From contig OY760624.1 of NCBI GenBank assembly GCA_963663775.1, positions 992,001 to 1,056,000 on the forward strand: a stretch of 64,000 bases of DNA. The letters run 5' to 3'. The notes beneath the pieces were generated by a model. That model searched no databases, was not told the origin of the DNA, and was given only the letters and a program-made list of their open reading frames with translations. Shown piece after piece: positions 9,005 through 17,367 of this stretch. How positions within the stretch are numbered: position 1 is the first letter of the stretch; each line of letters opens with the position of its first letter. The translations under genes and the position numbers were made by a program. This DNA comes from G963663775 sp963663775 (GTDB taxonomy: Bacteria; Bacillota; Clostridia; Oscillospirales; Butyricicoccaceae).

Positions 9005-9454
9005 TTATAGATTCGTTTTTTGAAAACTGCCGCCAATCAAAAGCTCCGAAATGATTTGTTCCTGCTCTTTTGCCGTCTTCTGCTGATATTCCTGCAGCTG
9101 TTTTTCCTCCAGCTTGTCTAATCCCGAAACCTCTTGCGAGGCACGCACCACCATTTTCAGCTGTCGTTCTGTTTCCACTGCTGCGATGCGTTGGTCGATT
9201 TCCAATTGCTTAATCTGTAGTCTGGCATTTTCAATATACAGCCGATAAATGTCCATTTCCTGCACGGTGATGCCTTTTTGCTGTTTGACAATCAGTTCTT
9301 GGCTTTTTTGCTCACGAAAGTGTATCATCCGCTCTAATCGGTCTTCAATTTCATTTTGTCGCTGCTGCAGCACCTTTAGCGTGCTTTTTTCACGGTCTAA
9401 CAGCTGATTTTTGTAGGTTCTCATGCGTTCCAAACTAAAACGAAATGGTTTCAT
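9005..9454 (-). CDS. fliJ: Flagellar export protein FliJ
   Basis: Central stalk-like coiled-coil protein of the flagellar export ATPase complex. The 149 residues are almost all predicted alpha-helical and charged, opening with MKPFRFSLERMRTYKNQLLD, a typical FliJ start. The gene directly follows fliI (gap 27 bases) and precedes fliK. Sequence conservation in the family is low, so gene order supports the call. Confidence 0.88.
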   Translation of the reverse strand: MKPFRFSLERMRTYKNQLLDREKSTLKVLQQRQNEIEDRLERMIHFREQKSQELIVKQQKGITVQEMDIYRLYIENARLQIKQLEIDQRIAAVETERQLKMVVRASQEVSGLDKLEEKQLQEYQQKTAKEQEQIISELLIGGSFQKTNL

Positions 9455-9481
9455 AGCAATGGTCCCCTTCTTCGTGTATCA

Positions 9482-10810
9482 TCAGCGAACGGTCTGCTTC
9501 AACAAGTCAATCGTTTGGTCCATGGTGTATTTTTCATCCACTCGCTGGTCAAGAAATTGATGCAGGCGGTCCATATGTGCCACTGCCTCATCTAATGCCG
9601 GATTATTGCCGCTTTTATAGGCACCAATCGAAATCAAATCTTCATTGTCCCGATACACCGCCAACATATTGCGCAAACGATTTGCAGCGGCCTTGTGCCT
9701 GTCGTTCACAATATCATTCATCAAACGACTGACACTGCCCAGCACATCAATTGCCGGATAATGGTTTTTTGCGGCAATGGCTCTCGATAAAATAATATGT
9801 CCGTCAATAATACCGCGCACGGTGTCTGAAATTGGCTCATTGGTGTCATCGCCTTCCACGAGCACGGTGTAAATGCCGGTAATCGAGCCTTTTTTAAAGT
9901 TGCCCGAACGTTCCAGCAGCTTGGGCAGTGCCGAATAAATGGATGGGGTATAGCCACGGGCAACCGGTGCCTCGCCTGTTGCAAGCCCGATTTCTCGCTG
10001 CGCCATGGCAAAGCGTGTCAAGGAATCCATCATCAGCAGCACATGCTTGCCCTGCCTCTGAAAATATTCCGCAATGGAGGTTGCTGTCATAGCGCATTTG
10101 CAGCGCATCATTGCCGGCTGGTCTGATGTAGCAACCACTAACACCGACCGTGCCAGACCCTCTTCTCCAAGGTCACGCTTGATAAATTCAACGACTTCAC
10201 GTCCTCTTTCGCCCACCAGTGCAATCACGTTGACATCGGCTTTTACATTCCGTGCAATCATGCCCATCAGGGTACTTTTTCCCACGCCGCTTCCGGCAAA
10301 GATGCCCATTCTCTGCCCACGACCAATCGTGAGCATTCCATCTATGGTTTTGACACCCATTTCCATCGGTTCGCTGATGCGGGGACGTTTCATCGGGTTG
10401 GATGGCATGCCGCCGATTGCCAGCGTTGTGCCGCCCTGCAGCGGGGGGCCATCATCAATCGGTCTGCCTAGCGCATCAACAATGCGCCCAATCATATCAT
10501 CCGATGCAGTCACGCTCAATTTTCGTCCGGTATTCTGCACCGCAGAGCCATATCCAATGCCATCAATCTCTTGATACGGCATCAAATACACCTTGTGCTC
10601 GGCAAGTCCCACCACCTCGCAGACAACATCGCGGTTTTCCCGCTCAATGCGGATGTTGCAAATGTCTCCAATGCTGCATTCCAGTCCAATCGCCTCAATG
10701 GTCATGCCGACAATTTTACTGATGCGCCCCTCGTGTGCCCGCAAATCTGTCAGGTGCAAAACACGCAAATATTCTGATATATCCAATTGTACCCGTTCTA
10801 TTCTGCGCAT
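9482..10810 (-). CDS. fliI: Flagellar export ATPase FliI
   Basis: Type III export ATPase related to F1 beta. The Walker A motif GSGVGKST lies at residues 173-180, followed by the VIALVGERGREV and LLMMDSLTRFAMAQREI segments that mark the FliI/YscN family. The 442-residue length is typical. It follows fliH (gap 21 bases) and precedes fliJ, so ATPase, regulator and stalk are made together. Confidence 0.97.
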   Translation of the reverse strand: MRRIERVQLDISEYLRVLHLTDLRAHEGRISKIVGMTIEAIGLECSIGDICNIRIERENRDVVCEVVGLAEHKVYLMPYQEIDGIGYGSAVQNTGRKLSVTASDDMIGRIVDALGRPIDDGPPLQGGTTLAIGGMPSNPMKRPRISEPMEMGVKTIDGMLTIGRGQRMGIFAGSGVGKSTLMGMIARNVKADVNVIALVGERGREVVEFIKRDLGEEGLARSVLVVATSDQPAMMRCKCAMTATSIAEYFQRQGKHVLLMMDSLTRFAMAQREIGLATGEAPVARGYTPSIYSALPKLLERSGNFKKGSITGIYTVLVEGDDTNEPISDTVRGIIDGHIILSRAIAAKNHYPAIDVLGSVSRLMNDIVNDRHKAAANRLRNMLAVYRDNEDLISIGAYKSGNNPALDEAVAHMDRLHQFLDQRVDEKYTMDQTIDLLKQTVR

Positions 10811-10831
10811 TTTGCCACCTCCTTGCGATTT

Positions 10832-11632
10832 TTAAACTTCTCCTGCGGTTTCAAATGCCTGCCGTAAATTTTGAATCTGTGTGCGAATACTTGCGTCAAT
10901 AGCGCCCGATTCCGTGCTGACCCGCACGGTATCCGCTGCATACGGTCCTTCCTTCAGCGTGACTCTTCCGGCAAATTCCGGCTGCTCCAGCTCCCTCTGC
11001 ATGTACTCCACCAGTCCATACAATCGGTCGGAAATCTCCACCGTGATGCCTTCTGCCTGCTTGACCGCTGTAATCGTTTGGTTGATGAGTCCCACCAATG
11101 CGGTGTCATCCTCTTCAATCTTTTGCAGCATAATTTTCTGCGCAATTTCAATCGCCATATACTTGAGTGCCTCGGTGTATTGTGCGACGTAGTCTGCATA
11201 CATCGCCTGCAACGCTGCCGTGTTTTGCTGCACCTCGTCAATGCATTGCTGCAGCTGCGCATGCTTGCTGTTGCGTGCATCTGTGTATGCCTGCTCTGCA
11301 ACCGCTTGCTTGAGTTGCTCCAAAAGCGCATGATTTTCTTGCTCTACCTGCTCTCGTGTCAACTTCTGCACTTCCGGTTCCGCAGCTGCCGCCTTTGCTT
11401 TGGCGCGGCTTTTCGGCTTTGCCTTGGCGGGTTTCGCTTCCGCATCGGCTTTTTTTTCGCTGTGCGGCTCCTCGATGTTAGAGGATGCCTCTTCTGCCTT
11501 TTCTGTAGGGTCTGTTTTTTCTTTTGGGTGCTCTGGTTTTTCTTCTGACTTCGGAAAATCCCAGTCCGGAATTTTGACATAACTGTCCTCGTCTATCAGG
11601 TATCCGTTTTTATAGATATCAATATCAGACAA
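10832..11632 (-). CDS. fliH: Flagellar assembly protein FliH
   Basis: Regulator and peripheral stalk of FliI. The N-terminal 100 residues are charged and rich in Lys, Glu, Ala and Pro. The rest is a coiled coil (about 95-165) followed by the FliH/NolV C-terminal domain (about 165-262, with EALKYMAIEIAQKIML and VRVSTESGAIDASIRTQI). It overlaps the end of fliG by eight bases, which points to translational coupling. Confidence 0.92.
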   Translation of the reverse strand: MSDIDIYKNGYLIDEDSYVKIPDWDFPKSEEKPEHPKEKTDPTEKAEEASSNIEEPHSEKKADAEAKPAKAKPKSRAKAKAAAAEPEVQKLTREQVEQENHALLEQLKQAVAEQAYTDARNSKHAQLQQCIDEVQQNTAALQAMYADYVAQYTEALKYMAIEIAQKIMLQKIEEDDTALVGLINQTITAVKQAEGITVEISDRLYGLVEYMQRELEQPEFAGRVTLKEGPYAADTVRVSTESGAIDASIRTQIQNLRQAFETAGEV

Positions 11633-12647
11633 TTATCTCATCCTCTCCGCCTCTTGCCAATACAATTTCACCGCTTTCTTCCAGCTGACGGATGATGTTC
11701 ACAATCTTCTGCTGTGCTTCTTCTACGTCACGCATGCGGACATTACGCAGATACTGGATGTCGCTGAGAATATTCTCCTGCGCACGCTTGGACATATTGT
11801 TGAGCAGCATGGTTTTGACTTCTTCGCCGGAGCCCTTGATTGCAACCGCCAAATCCTGCGGCTCCACTTCACGCAGCACACGCTGAATGGTAACATCGTC
11901 CAGCCCGGTAATATCCTCGAATACAAACATGAGCTTGCGGATATTGTCGGACAGCGATGGGTTTTTGCGGCTGAGTTCGTCGAAAATGTGCTTTTCTGTG
12001 GTACGGTCGGTGTGGTTGATAATATCCGCCACATAGCTGACACCGCCCAGCTCGGTCATATCAACCGAATTTGCCAGCGTTGCAAACTTCTTTTCAAACA
12101 CGGCTTCTACGATTTTCACAATGTCCGGTGATACACTTTCCAGCTTTGCAATGCGCTCCACCACGCTGATTTGCAGACTTTTTGACAATTCTGACAGCAC
12201 TTTGGATGCCTGCTCTGCGGTAGCATATGACAAAATGAATGCAATGGTCTGCGGATGCTCGTTTTGAATCATCATCATCAGGTTTTTATAGCTTGCTTTC
12301 CGAACAAATTCAAATGCACGTGTTTGCAAAGACTGCGAAATACGGCTCATCAGCTCGGCAGCTTTTTCTTTGCCGAATGCCTTTTCCAAGACATCACGTG
12401 CATACAGGGCGCCGCCTTCGGAAACCATTTTTTGCGTAACACACAGCCCGTAGAAGTCCTCCATGATGGCATGCTGTTCGTCCGGCTCCATCATTTCCAT
12501 TTTTGCAACTTCCAGCGAAAGCTTTTCGACTTCCTCCTCTGACAGATGCTTATATACCTGGGAGGCTCGCTCTGCGCCTAATGTAATGATAACGGTCGCC
12601 GCTCTCATCAAGGGTGTAATCTTGGGTTTTGATTTTGATGCCGCCAT
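11625..12647 (-). CDS. fliG: Flagellar motor switch protein FliG
   Basis: Torque-generating C-ring protein that links FliF to FliM. The N-terminal FliF-binding domain starts with AATVIITLGAERASQVYKHL. The middle has the EHPQTIAFILSYA segment (EHPQ motif), and the C-terminal domain contains the charged torque helix region (about 270-320). The ATG at 12647 has GGAGGAATAAG upstream and is preferred over the GTG at 12650. It begins directly after the fliF stop. Confidence 0.97.
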   Translation of the reverse strand: MAASKSKPKITPLMRAATVIITLGAERASQVYKHLSEEEVEKLSLEVAKMEMMEPDEQHAIMEDFYGLCVTQKMVSEGGALYARDVLEKAFGKEKAAELMSRISQSLQTRAFEFVRKASYKNLMMMIQNEHPQTIAFILSYATAEQASKVLSELSKSLQISVVERIAKLESVSPDIVKIVEAVFEKKFATLANSVDMTELGGVSYVADIINHTDRTTEKHIFDELSRKNPSLSDNIRKLMFVFEDITGLDDVTIQRVLREVEPQDLAVAIKGSGEEVKTMLLNNMSKRAQENILSDIQYLRNVRMRDVEEAQQKIVNIIRQLEESGEIVLARGGEDEIIV

Positions 12648-12650
12648 CAC

Positions 12651-14276
12651 TTATTCCTCCTCTCGCATCCATGTTCTGAGCAGGTTCGCTGTGATTTCCG
12701 GATTTTCCTTAGCGAAATCACGAATATCGGCAACAAGTGCTTCATCCTTTTGGTCAATGTTTGCCTTTGCAGCGTCTTCCAACTGTTTCTTGTATGCGTC
12801 AATCTCGCTGTTGTCTTCCTCTTCGTCCTCGTCGAATGCTTCGCCCTCTTCGTCCTCATCGCCTTCTGCAGCTTCAGGTGTTTCCTCATCCTTGCGCTTT
12901 CTGCTGCGTGCGATGAGCAGAATAATGATTAAGAGGAGTAACAACACACCAACACCAATCGCAATATACACCCAAATCGGCAAGCCGGTGGTGGTGGTCG
13001 TGTCTGTTGTCTGCGGCGTTGTCGGAATCGTCAGTGCTGCTGCGTCCATCGCCGATACCGTAATATATGCCGGGTCAATATCTGTCGCATTGGAAATCAG
13101 CGAAATCAGTTCCTGACTGCGCGCCGCATCCAAATTCGACTCATCCACCAGCACGGAAATTGTGGCACGGGACAGCACCGCATTGCCCTTTTCCACCTGT
13201 GTTTTTATGTAGCCATAGTCATACTGAATGTCACGGTCATAGTTGGTCATGCCGCCGGTCTGGTCAGAATTGGTATAGGCATAGTTCGGAATGTCGGTGT
13301 TATTTTCTTCTCCCACAATGCCCGCCGCAGAGTTTGCAGTGCCATTGATACCGTATTCCTCTGAATAATCGGTGACATAGCCGTTGCCGTCTTGTGTCTG
13401 GGTCGGCGTCATCGTTTCGGTCATCATCGCATCATAGTTGAGCGTAACCTTTGCCGCCGCAACTACGCCCTTCACCCCATAACGGGCACTGAGCAGCCGC
13501 TCTACATTGTCTTCAATCTGCTTTTGTACTTCTTGTTCCAGAGAGAGATTCTGTGAGGTGGTGATGCCGTTTTGGTCCGTTGTATCGCCGCCCAGTTCCA
13601 TGCCCGTTGTGGCATCCACCACGGTGACATCCGCAGGGTCAAGCTTATTCACACTCTTGGCAACCAAATTTTTAATTGCCAGCACCTGGTCATCCGACAG
13701 GGTGACTCCCTCCGCCATGGTCAGCAGCACACTCGCTGTTGCGGCATCTGCAGCGGTTGCCTGCTGCCAAACATAATCCGTGCTTTCCGGTGCCGTGATG
13801 GTGACCACTGCATTATTAACACCGTTAATACGCTTTAAGGTTTGCTGAATGCGGTCCTGCAGCTGATTGGTCAGCCAGGTCTGCTTTTCCGATTCGGTGG
13901 TTGTCAAACCGGTGTTTTCAGAAAACACGCTATAGGTCAGCGTAGACTGCGGATACCCCTCTGCCGCCATTTGCAGCAGCCAAATGTCATACTGGTCGCT
14001 TGGAACGGTAATTTCACCCGCCTCATCCAGCTGGACATCTGCGCCCTTTTGCTTGAGTGCAACATAGATTTCAGAGGTTTCCTGCTGATCCAACCCACTA
14101 TACAGCGGTACGTAGTCTTGCTTGCCGCTGTTTAATACGGCTGTAGCAATCAGTGCCGCTGCAATCAATCCAACCAACAGCACGGCAACTAAAATTTTTC
14201 TCCCTTTTGGAACACCTTCCAGATAGGTCTTTGCTTTTTCTATAAAACCTTGCGCCTTGTTTGATTCCTCTTTCAC
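12651..14276 (-). CDS. fliF: Flagellar MS-ring protein FliF
   Basis: Membrane ring that houses the export gate and carries FliG. Two membrane helices are visible, near residues 26-48 (ILVAVLLVGLIAAALIATAV) and near 437-460. Between them lies the periplasmic YscJ-like region (LYSGLDQQETSEIYVALKQKG, IVTITAPE-type segments). The very acidic cytoplasmic stretch at about 470-500 is followed by the C-terminal FliG-binding tail (about 515-541). The family length is about 530-560 residues. Confidence 0.96.
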   Translation of the reverse strand: MKEESNKAQGFIEKAKTYLEGVPKGRKILVAVLLVGLIAAALIATAVLNSGKQDYVPLYSGLDQQETSEIYVALKQKGADVQLDEAGEITVPSDQYDIWLLQMAAEGYPQSTLTYSVFSENTGLTTTESEKQTWLTNQLQDRIQQTLKRINGVNNAVVTITAPESTDYVWQQATAADAATASVLLTMAEGVTLSDDQVLAIKNLVAKSVNKLDPADVTVVDATTGMELGGDTTDQNGITTSQNLSLEQEVQKQIEDNVERLLSARYGVKGVVAAAKVTLNYDAMMTETMTPTQTQDGNGYVTDYSEEYGINGTANSAAGIVGEENNTDIPNYAYTNSDQTGGMTNYDRDIQYDYGYIKTQVEKGNAVLSRATISVLVDESNLDAARSQELISLISNATDIDPAYITVSAMDAAALTIPTTPQTTDTTTTTGLPIWVYIAIGVGVLLLLLIIILLIARSRKRKDEETPEAAEGDEDEEGEAFDEDEEEDNSEIDAYKKQLEDAAKANIDQKDEALVADIRDFAKENPEITANLLRTWMREEE

Positions 14277-14322
14277 CTGCTAACCAACTTTCCCCACGCT
14301 CTCATATAAACACACGCATCTT

Positions 14323-14634
14323 TCACACAGACATCTGCATAATCTCTTTATAAGCACTCACCGTGCGTGATGTCAGCTGTACCGCTGTTTGCAGCGCACT
14401 TTGTGCTTTAAAGGTGTTAATTTGCACCTGCGCAAGGTCATCTGCCTGTCCAAGTGCCAACGCTTCGCCATCCTGTTCCGAAACTGCCTGCAGCTGCTCA
14501 TAATTCTGCATTGCCTGCTGCAAAATATCCTGAAAAGAAGAACCACCTGCACTCTGCGCCTGTACGGTTGTGGTTTCTGGTTGTGAAAAATCCATCTTTT
14601 GCATGGGTTGAATGGGTACAAAGAACATATTCAT
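14323..14634 (-). CDS. fliE: Flagellar hook-basal body protein FliE
   Basis: Small protein joining the MS ring to the proximal rod. The 103 residues contain the family pattern in the last 70 positions: SFQDILQQAMQNYEQLQ, then ADDLAQVQINTFKAQSALQT and a TSRTVSAYKEIMQMSV end. It is the first gene of the fliE-to-fliY run, about 100 bases downstream of a sigma-A type promoter (14731-14759). Confidence 0.93.
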   Translation of the reverse strand: MNMFFVPIQPMQKMDFSQPETTTVQAQSAGGSSFQDILQQAMQNYEQLQAVSEQDGEALALGQADDLAQVQINTFKAQSALQTAVQLTSRTVSAYKEIMQMSV

Positions 14635-14730
14635 ATCCTCTTTTTCTTTCGTCTATCGTCATTTGCTTTCATAATCCTACACAAGTGCAGCCGATTTTTG
14701 CTTCAACAAAATATACTAATTCCTTTTAGT

Positions 14731-14759
14731 ATTATACATTTTGCGCACCCCAAAGTAAA
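14731..14759 (-). promoter_or_regulatory. Sigma-A type promoter upstream of fliE
   Basis: On the minus strand TTTACT and TATAAT are separated by exactly 17 bases. It stands after the CheW-CZB terminator, so fliE-fliF-fliG and the genes behind can start here independently of the flgBC transcript. Confidence 0.6.
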
Positions 14760-14886
14760 GAGCTTACCGTCAATTTATCTACACGAATCCATGGTTTCCA
14801 TCGCTTTTGCAGTTCTTTTACACTTCTTTTTGCCAACAAATCATAGGACTGGAAAACCCGGCTTTTTCGCCGCATACCCAGCACTC

Positions 14887-14923
14887 AAAAAGCGCACGAG
14901 CACTCCCGCACGCACGCTTTTTT
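14887..14923 (-). terminator. Intrinsic terminator of the CheW-CZB gene
   Basis: A 12-bp stem (two wobble pairs) flanked by A and T runs starts only eight bases after the stop at 14931. Because both flanks are homopolymeric it could also act on plus-strand transcripts. Confidence 0.65.
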
Positions 14924-14930
14924 GATTTTT

Positions 14931-15761
14931 TTACAAATTTCCCCTGTTTTCCGTGGTTTCTTCGCTTGAAATCGGTGTTTTCCTTTGTTTATAAATTTCT
15001 AGCAGCTGTGGAATGTCCACTTCCAAAATCAGTTCTTCTGTTTTTGCATCCCGCATGACACCTGAAATACAGCTGTGCGCATCAGACTCCATTTTTGCAA
15101 TCGGCTGCGCAGGCGCCAGTTCCGAAACCGCCAGAATTTCATCCACCACCAGACCCAGTTGGCTGTCCCCGCTCAGCACCAACACCATTTCATGATGCAT
15201 AAAATCGTGCATAGCGGTTTCAAGTTCCTGCATGAGCTGCATAATTTCCGGCACAAGTTCAGTATGTATCTGCTTTACCAGCGTTTCATCCTTTTTTTGC
15301 AGCACCGTAACGGCACTTTTGTGCAGCTGCGTATGCGGTCTGTCAATTTTGCTCAAAGCAAATTTCAGCGCTTGATTGTCTGTGTGAAAATGGTCATACC
15401 ACTGCCCGAATGCGCATTTATGCGGATCCGTTGCCAGCGTAAACACCTCTCCTGTTTTGAGAGAATGCTCTAGGGAATTTACCCAATTGACATGGTCTTT
15501 CTTGCGCTGTTCTATCATCTGCACAAAGTCATCTACTTCTTGCTGCACGCTTTGCAGCCCCAAAAATCTGCGCATATCCAGCATTTGCACAATTGTACCA
15601 CGATAATGAAAAATACCGCTCATAAAATCCGGTCCTTCCGGCAATTTTTCAGCGGCAGGTTTTTGGATAAGCGTTGTGATATATCTGCTGTCGACGGCAT
15701 ATAAACCGCCCTTAATCTTGCAAACAATCGACGGATAGGTAATATCTTGCTCTTCACTCAT
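14931..15761 (-). CDS. CheW-like coupling protein with an inserted CZB zinc-binding domain
   Basis: CheW proteins couple chemoreceptors to CheA. The N-terminal half-fold (residues about 9-70, with GLYAVDSRYITTLIQ and FMSGIFHYRGTIVQMLDMRR) and the C-terminal half-fold (about 191-260, with MVLVLSGDSQLGLVVDEIL) are separated by 120 residues. That insert carries the CZB signature: H90 (HVNWV), C116-x-F-G-x-W-Y (residues 116-122) and H143-x3-H147, the 3-His/1-Cys zinc site known from chemoreceptors and DgcZ. The domain order suggests a zinc- or oxidant-responsive coupling protein. The gene has its own terminator and lies between flgC and fliE, an unusual position. Confidence 0.88.
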   Translation of the reverse strand: MSEEQDITYPSIVCKIKGGLYAVDSRYITTLIQKPAAEKLPEGPDFMSGIFHYRGTIVQMLDMRRFLGLQSVQQEVDDFVQMIEQRKKDHVNWVNSLEHSLKTGEVFTLATDPHKCAFGQWYDHFHTDNQALKFALSKIDRPHTQLHKSAVTVLQKKDETLVKQIHTELVPEIMQLMQELETAMHDFMHHEMVLVLSGDSQLGLVVDEILAVSELAPAQPIAKMESDAHSCISGVMRDAKTEELILEVDIPQLLEIYKQRKTPISSEETTENRGNL

Positions 15762-15911
15762 GTACTTTCCTCCCTAACGTCAGTTTCATTTTGCAGTATA
15801 TAGATACCTCAAGTATAGCATTTTGCTCGGACAACTGCAACAGAATTATATATTTTATCCATATTTTACTATTTTTATTTTGGCTTTAGAACTTCTCTCG
15901 CAACAAATCCA

Positions 15912-15947
15912 TAAAAAAGAACCTATAAGCTGCTGCCCATAGGTTCT
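15912..15947 (-). terminator. Intrinsic terminator after flgC
   Basis: A perfect 9-bp stem, AGAACCTAT pairing with ATAGGTTCT across an 11-base loop, is followed on the minus strand by T5 and TATGG. It lies 50 bases after flgC and would separate the flgBC transcript from the CheW-CZB gene. The remaining sequence to 15762 (AT-rich) presumably holds the CheW-CZB promoter; I could not place it firmly. Confidence 0.8.
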
Positions 15948-15997
15948 GTATGCCGCAATATATGGTTCTCTAGTGCCAGTCTGTGCTATGTTCTGCC

Positions 15998-16435
15998 TCA
16001 GCCATCCATTTGCAACGCCTGTGAAATCATTGCTTTCTGCACATTCAGCACGGTCAAATTCAGCTGATAGGCATTGGATGCCGCCATGAGGTCCATCATT
16101 TCTTCGGAGGTATCCACATTGGGATATTGTACATAGCCGCTTTCGTCCGCCAGCGGGTTATCCGGGTCATAGACCTGCTGAAAATCACGGTCGCTCTCCA
16201 CCACCTCTTCCACTTGGACACCGCCGCCATTTGCAAGACTTTGTGCTTCTTCATCCAATGCATCTGCAAAGGTCATCGGTCGTTCCTGAAAAACCACTTG
16301 CTTGCGCCGATACGGCGTGCCCGCTGCCGTCATCGTTGTCTTTGCGTTGGCAATATTCTGCGAAATGATGTCTGTGCGAAACCGTTCTGCAGTAATCGCA
16401 GAGCCGGTAATATCCAGCGAACCTAAAAATGACAT
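15998..16435 (-). CDS. flgC: Flagellar basal-body rod protein FlgC
   Basis: Proximal rod subunit, 145 residues. The N-terminal rod motif is LDITGSAITAERFRTDIISQ with NIANAKTT, and the C-terminus contains MMDLMAASNAYQLNLTVLNV, both characteristic of FlgC. It follows flgB by 12 bases. Confidence 0.96.
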   Translation of the reverse strand: MSFLGSLDITGSAITAERFRTDIISQNIANAKTTMTAAGTPYRRKQVVFQERPMTFADALDEEAQSLANGGGVQVEEVVESDRDFQQVYDPDNPLADESGYVQYPNVDTSEEMMDLMAASNAYQLNLTVLNVQKAMISQALQMDG

Positions 16436-16447
16436 TTCACACCTCCA

Positions 16448-16810
16448 TTAACTCGGACTATTGCTCATCACATAACTATAGTTATCAAATTGGTTTTTCA
16501 CCTTGTCCAACAGCGCACTATACTGTGCATACGCCTTATACAGTTCAATGCTTTCCGTATCAGAATCTACATTGTTGCCATCGGCACGTACATCGCTGTT
16601 CTCATCTGTGGTGATGGTATAGCGGTATCCCTGGTCATCCACCTGAAAATCCGCCTGCTCATCCTGCAACACCTTTGAAAAGGTCAAACTTTTCGCTTTG
16701 TAGTTGGGTGTTTCCAAATTGGCCAAATTCTGCGAATGCAGCTGCTGGCTGAGCCATGCCGCACCCACGCCGGCTTCCAATGTGTGAAACGCCTGTGAAT
16801 CAAAAAACAT
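16448..16810 (-). CDS. flgB: Flagellar basal-body rod protein FlgB
   Basis: Proximal rod subunit, 120 residues. The region LEAGVGAAWLSQQLHSQNLA then NLETPNYKAK is the family N-terminal signature, and the end keeps the ELYKAYAQYSALLDKVK helix. Located between fliS and flgC in one transcript. Confidence 0.94.
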   Translation of the reverse strand: MFFDSQAFHTLEAGVGAAWLSQQLHSQNLANLETPNYKAKSLTFSKVLQDEQADFQVDDQGYRYTITTDENSDVRADGNNVDSDTESIELYKAYAQYSALLDKVKNQFDNYSYVMSNSPS

Positions 16811-16839
16811 GTCTTCGCTTCTTCCTTTCCGGAATCCTT

Positions 16840-17220
16840 TTATGCATCCTTTGCACGTGCCGCACGGTCTGCTTTGTCATAGGTGTCCCGCAGGTTGAGA
16901 ACCATGCGCACAACCGCATCCAACTCTTCAGGGTCTTTTTTGGCATTGGCGGTGCGTATCACACGGATGAAGTAATTATACAACTGCTCCAGCTCATTTG
17001 CAATGGGATATTTATAATCCAAAATATTTTTCAAATATCCCAATATCTCCTGCGCCTTTTTCAGTTGCTTGTTGATTTCCGCATAGTCCTGCTTTTCAAA
17101 TGCAACCTTTGCATAACTGATTGCTTTCACGACACCATCATACAGCATGTGCAGCATTTCTCCGTTGGTCATGGTCATTACCGACTGCTGCTTATATGCC
17201 TGATATCTGTCACTATACAT
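16840..17220 (-). CDS. fliS: Flagellar export chaperone FliS
   Basis: Cytoplasmic chaperone for flagellin. The 126-residue protein opens with YQAYKQQSVMTMTNGEMLHM and continues LYDGVVKAISYAKVAFEKQD, the FliS core. A role with FliW and CsrA in controlling free flagellin is expected from relatives, but flagellin itself is not in the window. About 147 gene-free bases separate it from fliD, with GGAGAAG ahead of the start. Confidence 0.94.
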   Translation of the reverse strand: MYSDRYQAYKQQSVMTMTNGEMLHMLYDGVVKAISYAKVAFEKQDYAEINKQLKKAQEILGYLKNILDYKYPIANELEQLYNYFIRVIRTANAKKDPEELDAVVRMVLNLRDTYDKADRAARAKDA

Positions 17221-17367
17221 AAGTCCTCACTTCTCCTTATTTGGTTTCTGTTGCAAGCTACGGTTTTTCTGTTCGTTAAGAACCTGCCGAGAAGTGAAAA
17301 ATCATACTTGCGTATATCCCTTACTCCAATTTGCTTGTTATAACCAAGCATCCGTCCTAACATTCTA

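Noticed and set aside
8092..9054. Plus-strand open frame of 320 codons rich in Cys, Leu and His
   Set aside because: It lies antisense to fliK. Its composition comes from the Gln/Thr-rich codons of FliK on the other strand, and there is no ribosome binding site.
17221..17367. Small open frame between fliD and fliS
   Set aside because: It overlaps the end of fliD in another frame, and its codon use and lack of an SD do not support a gene.
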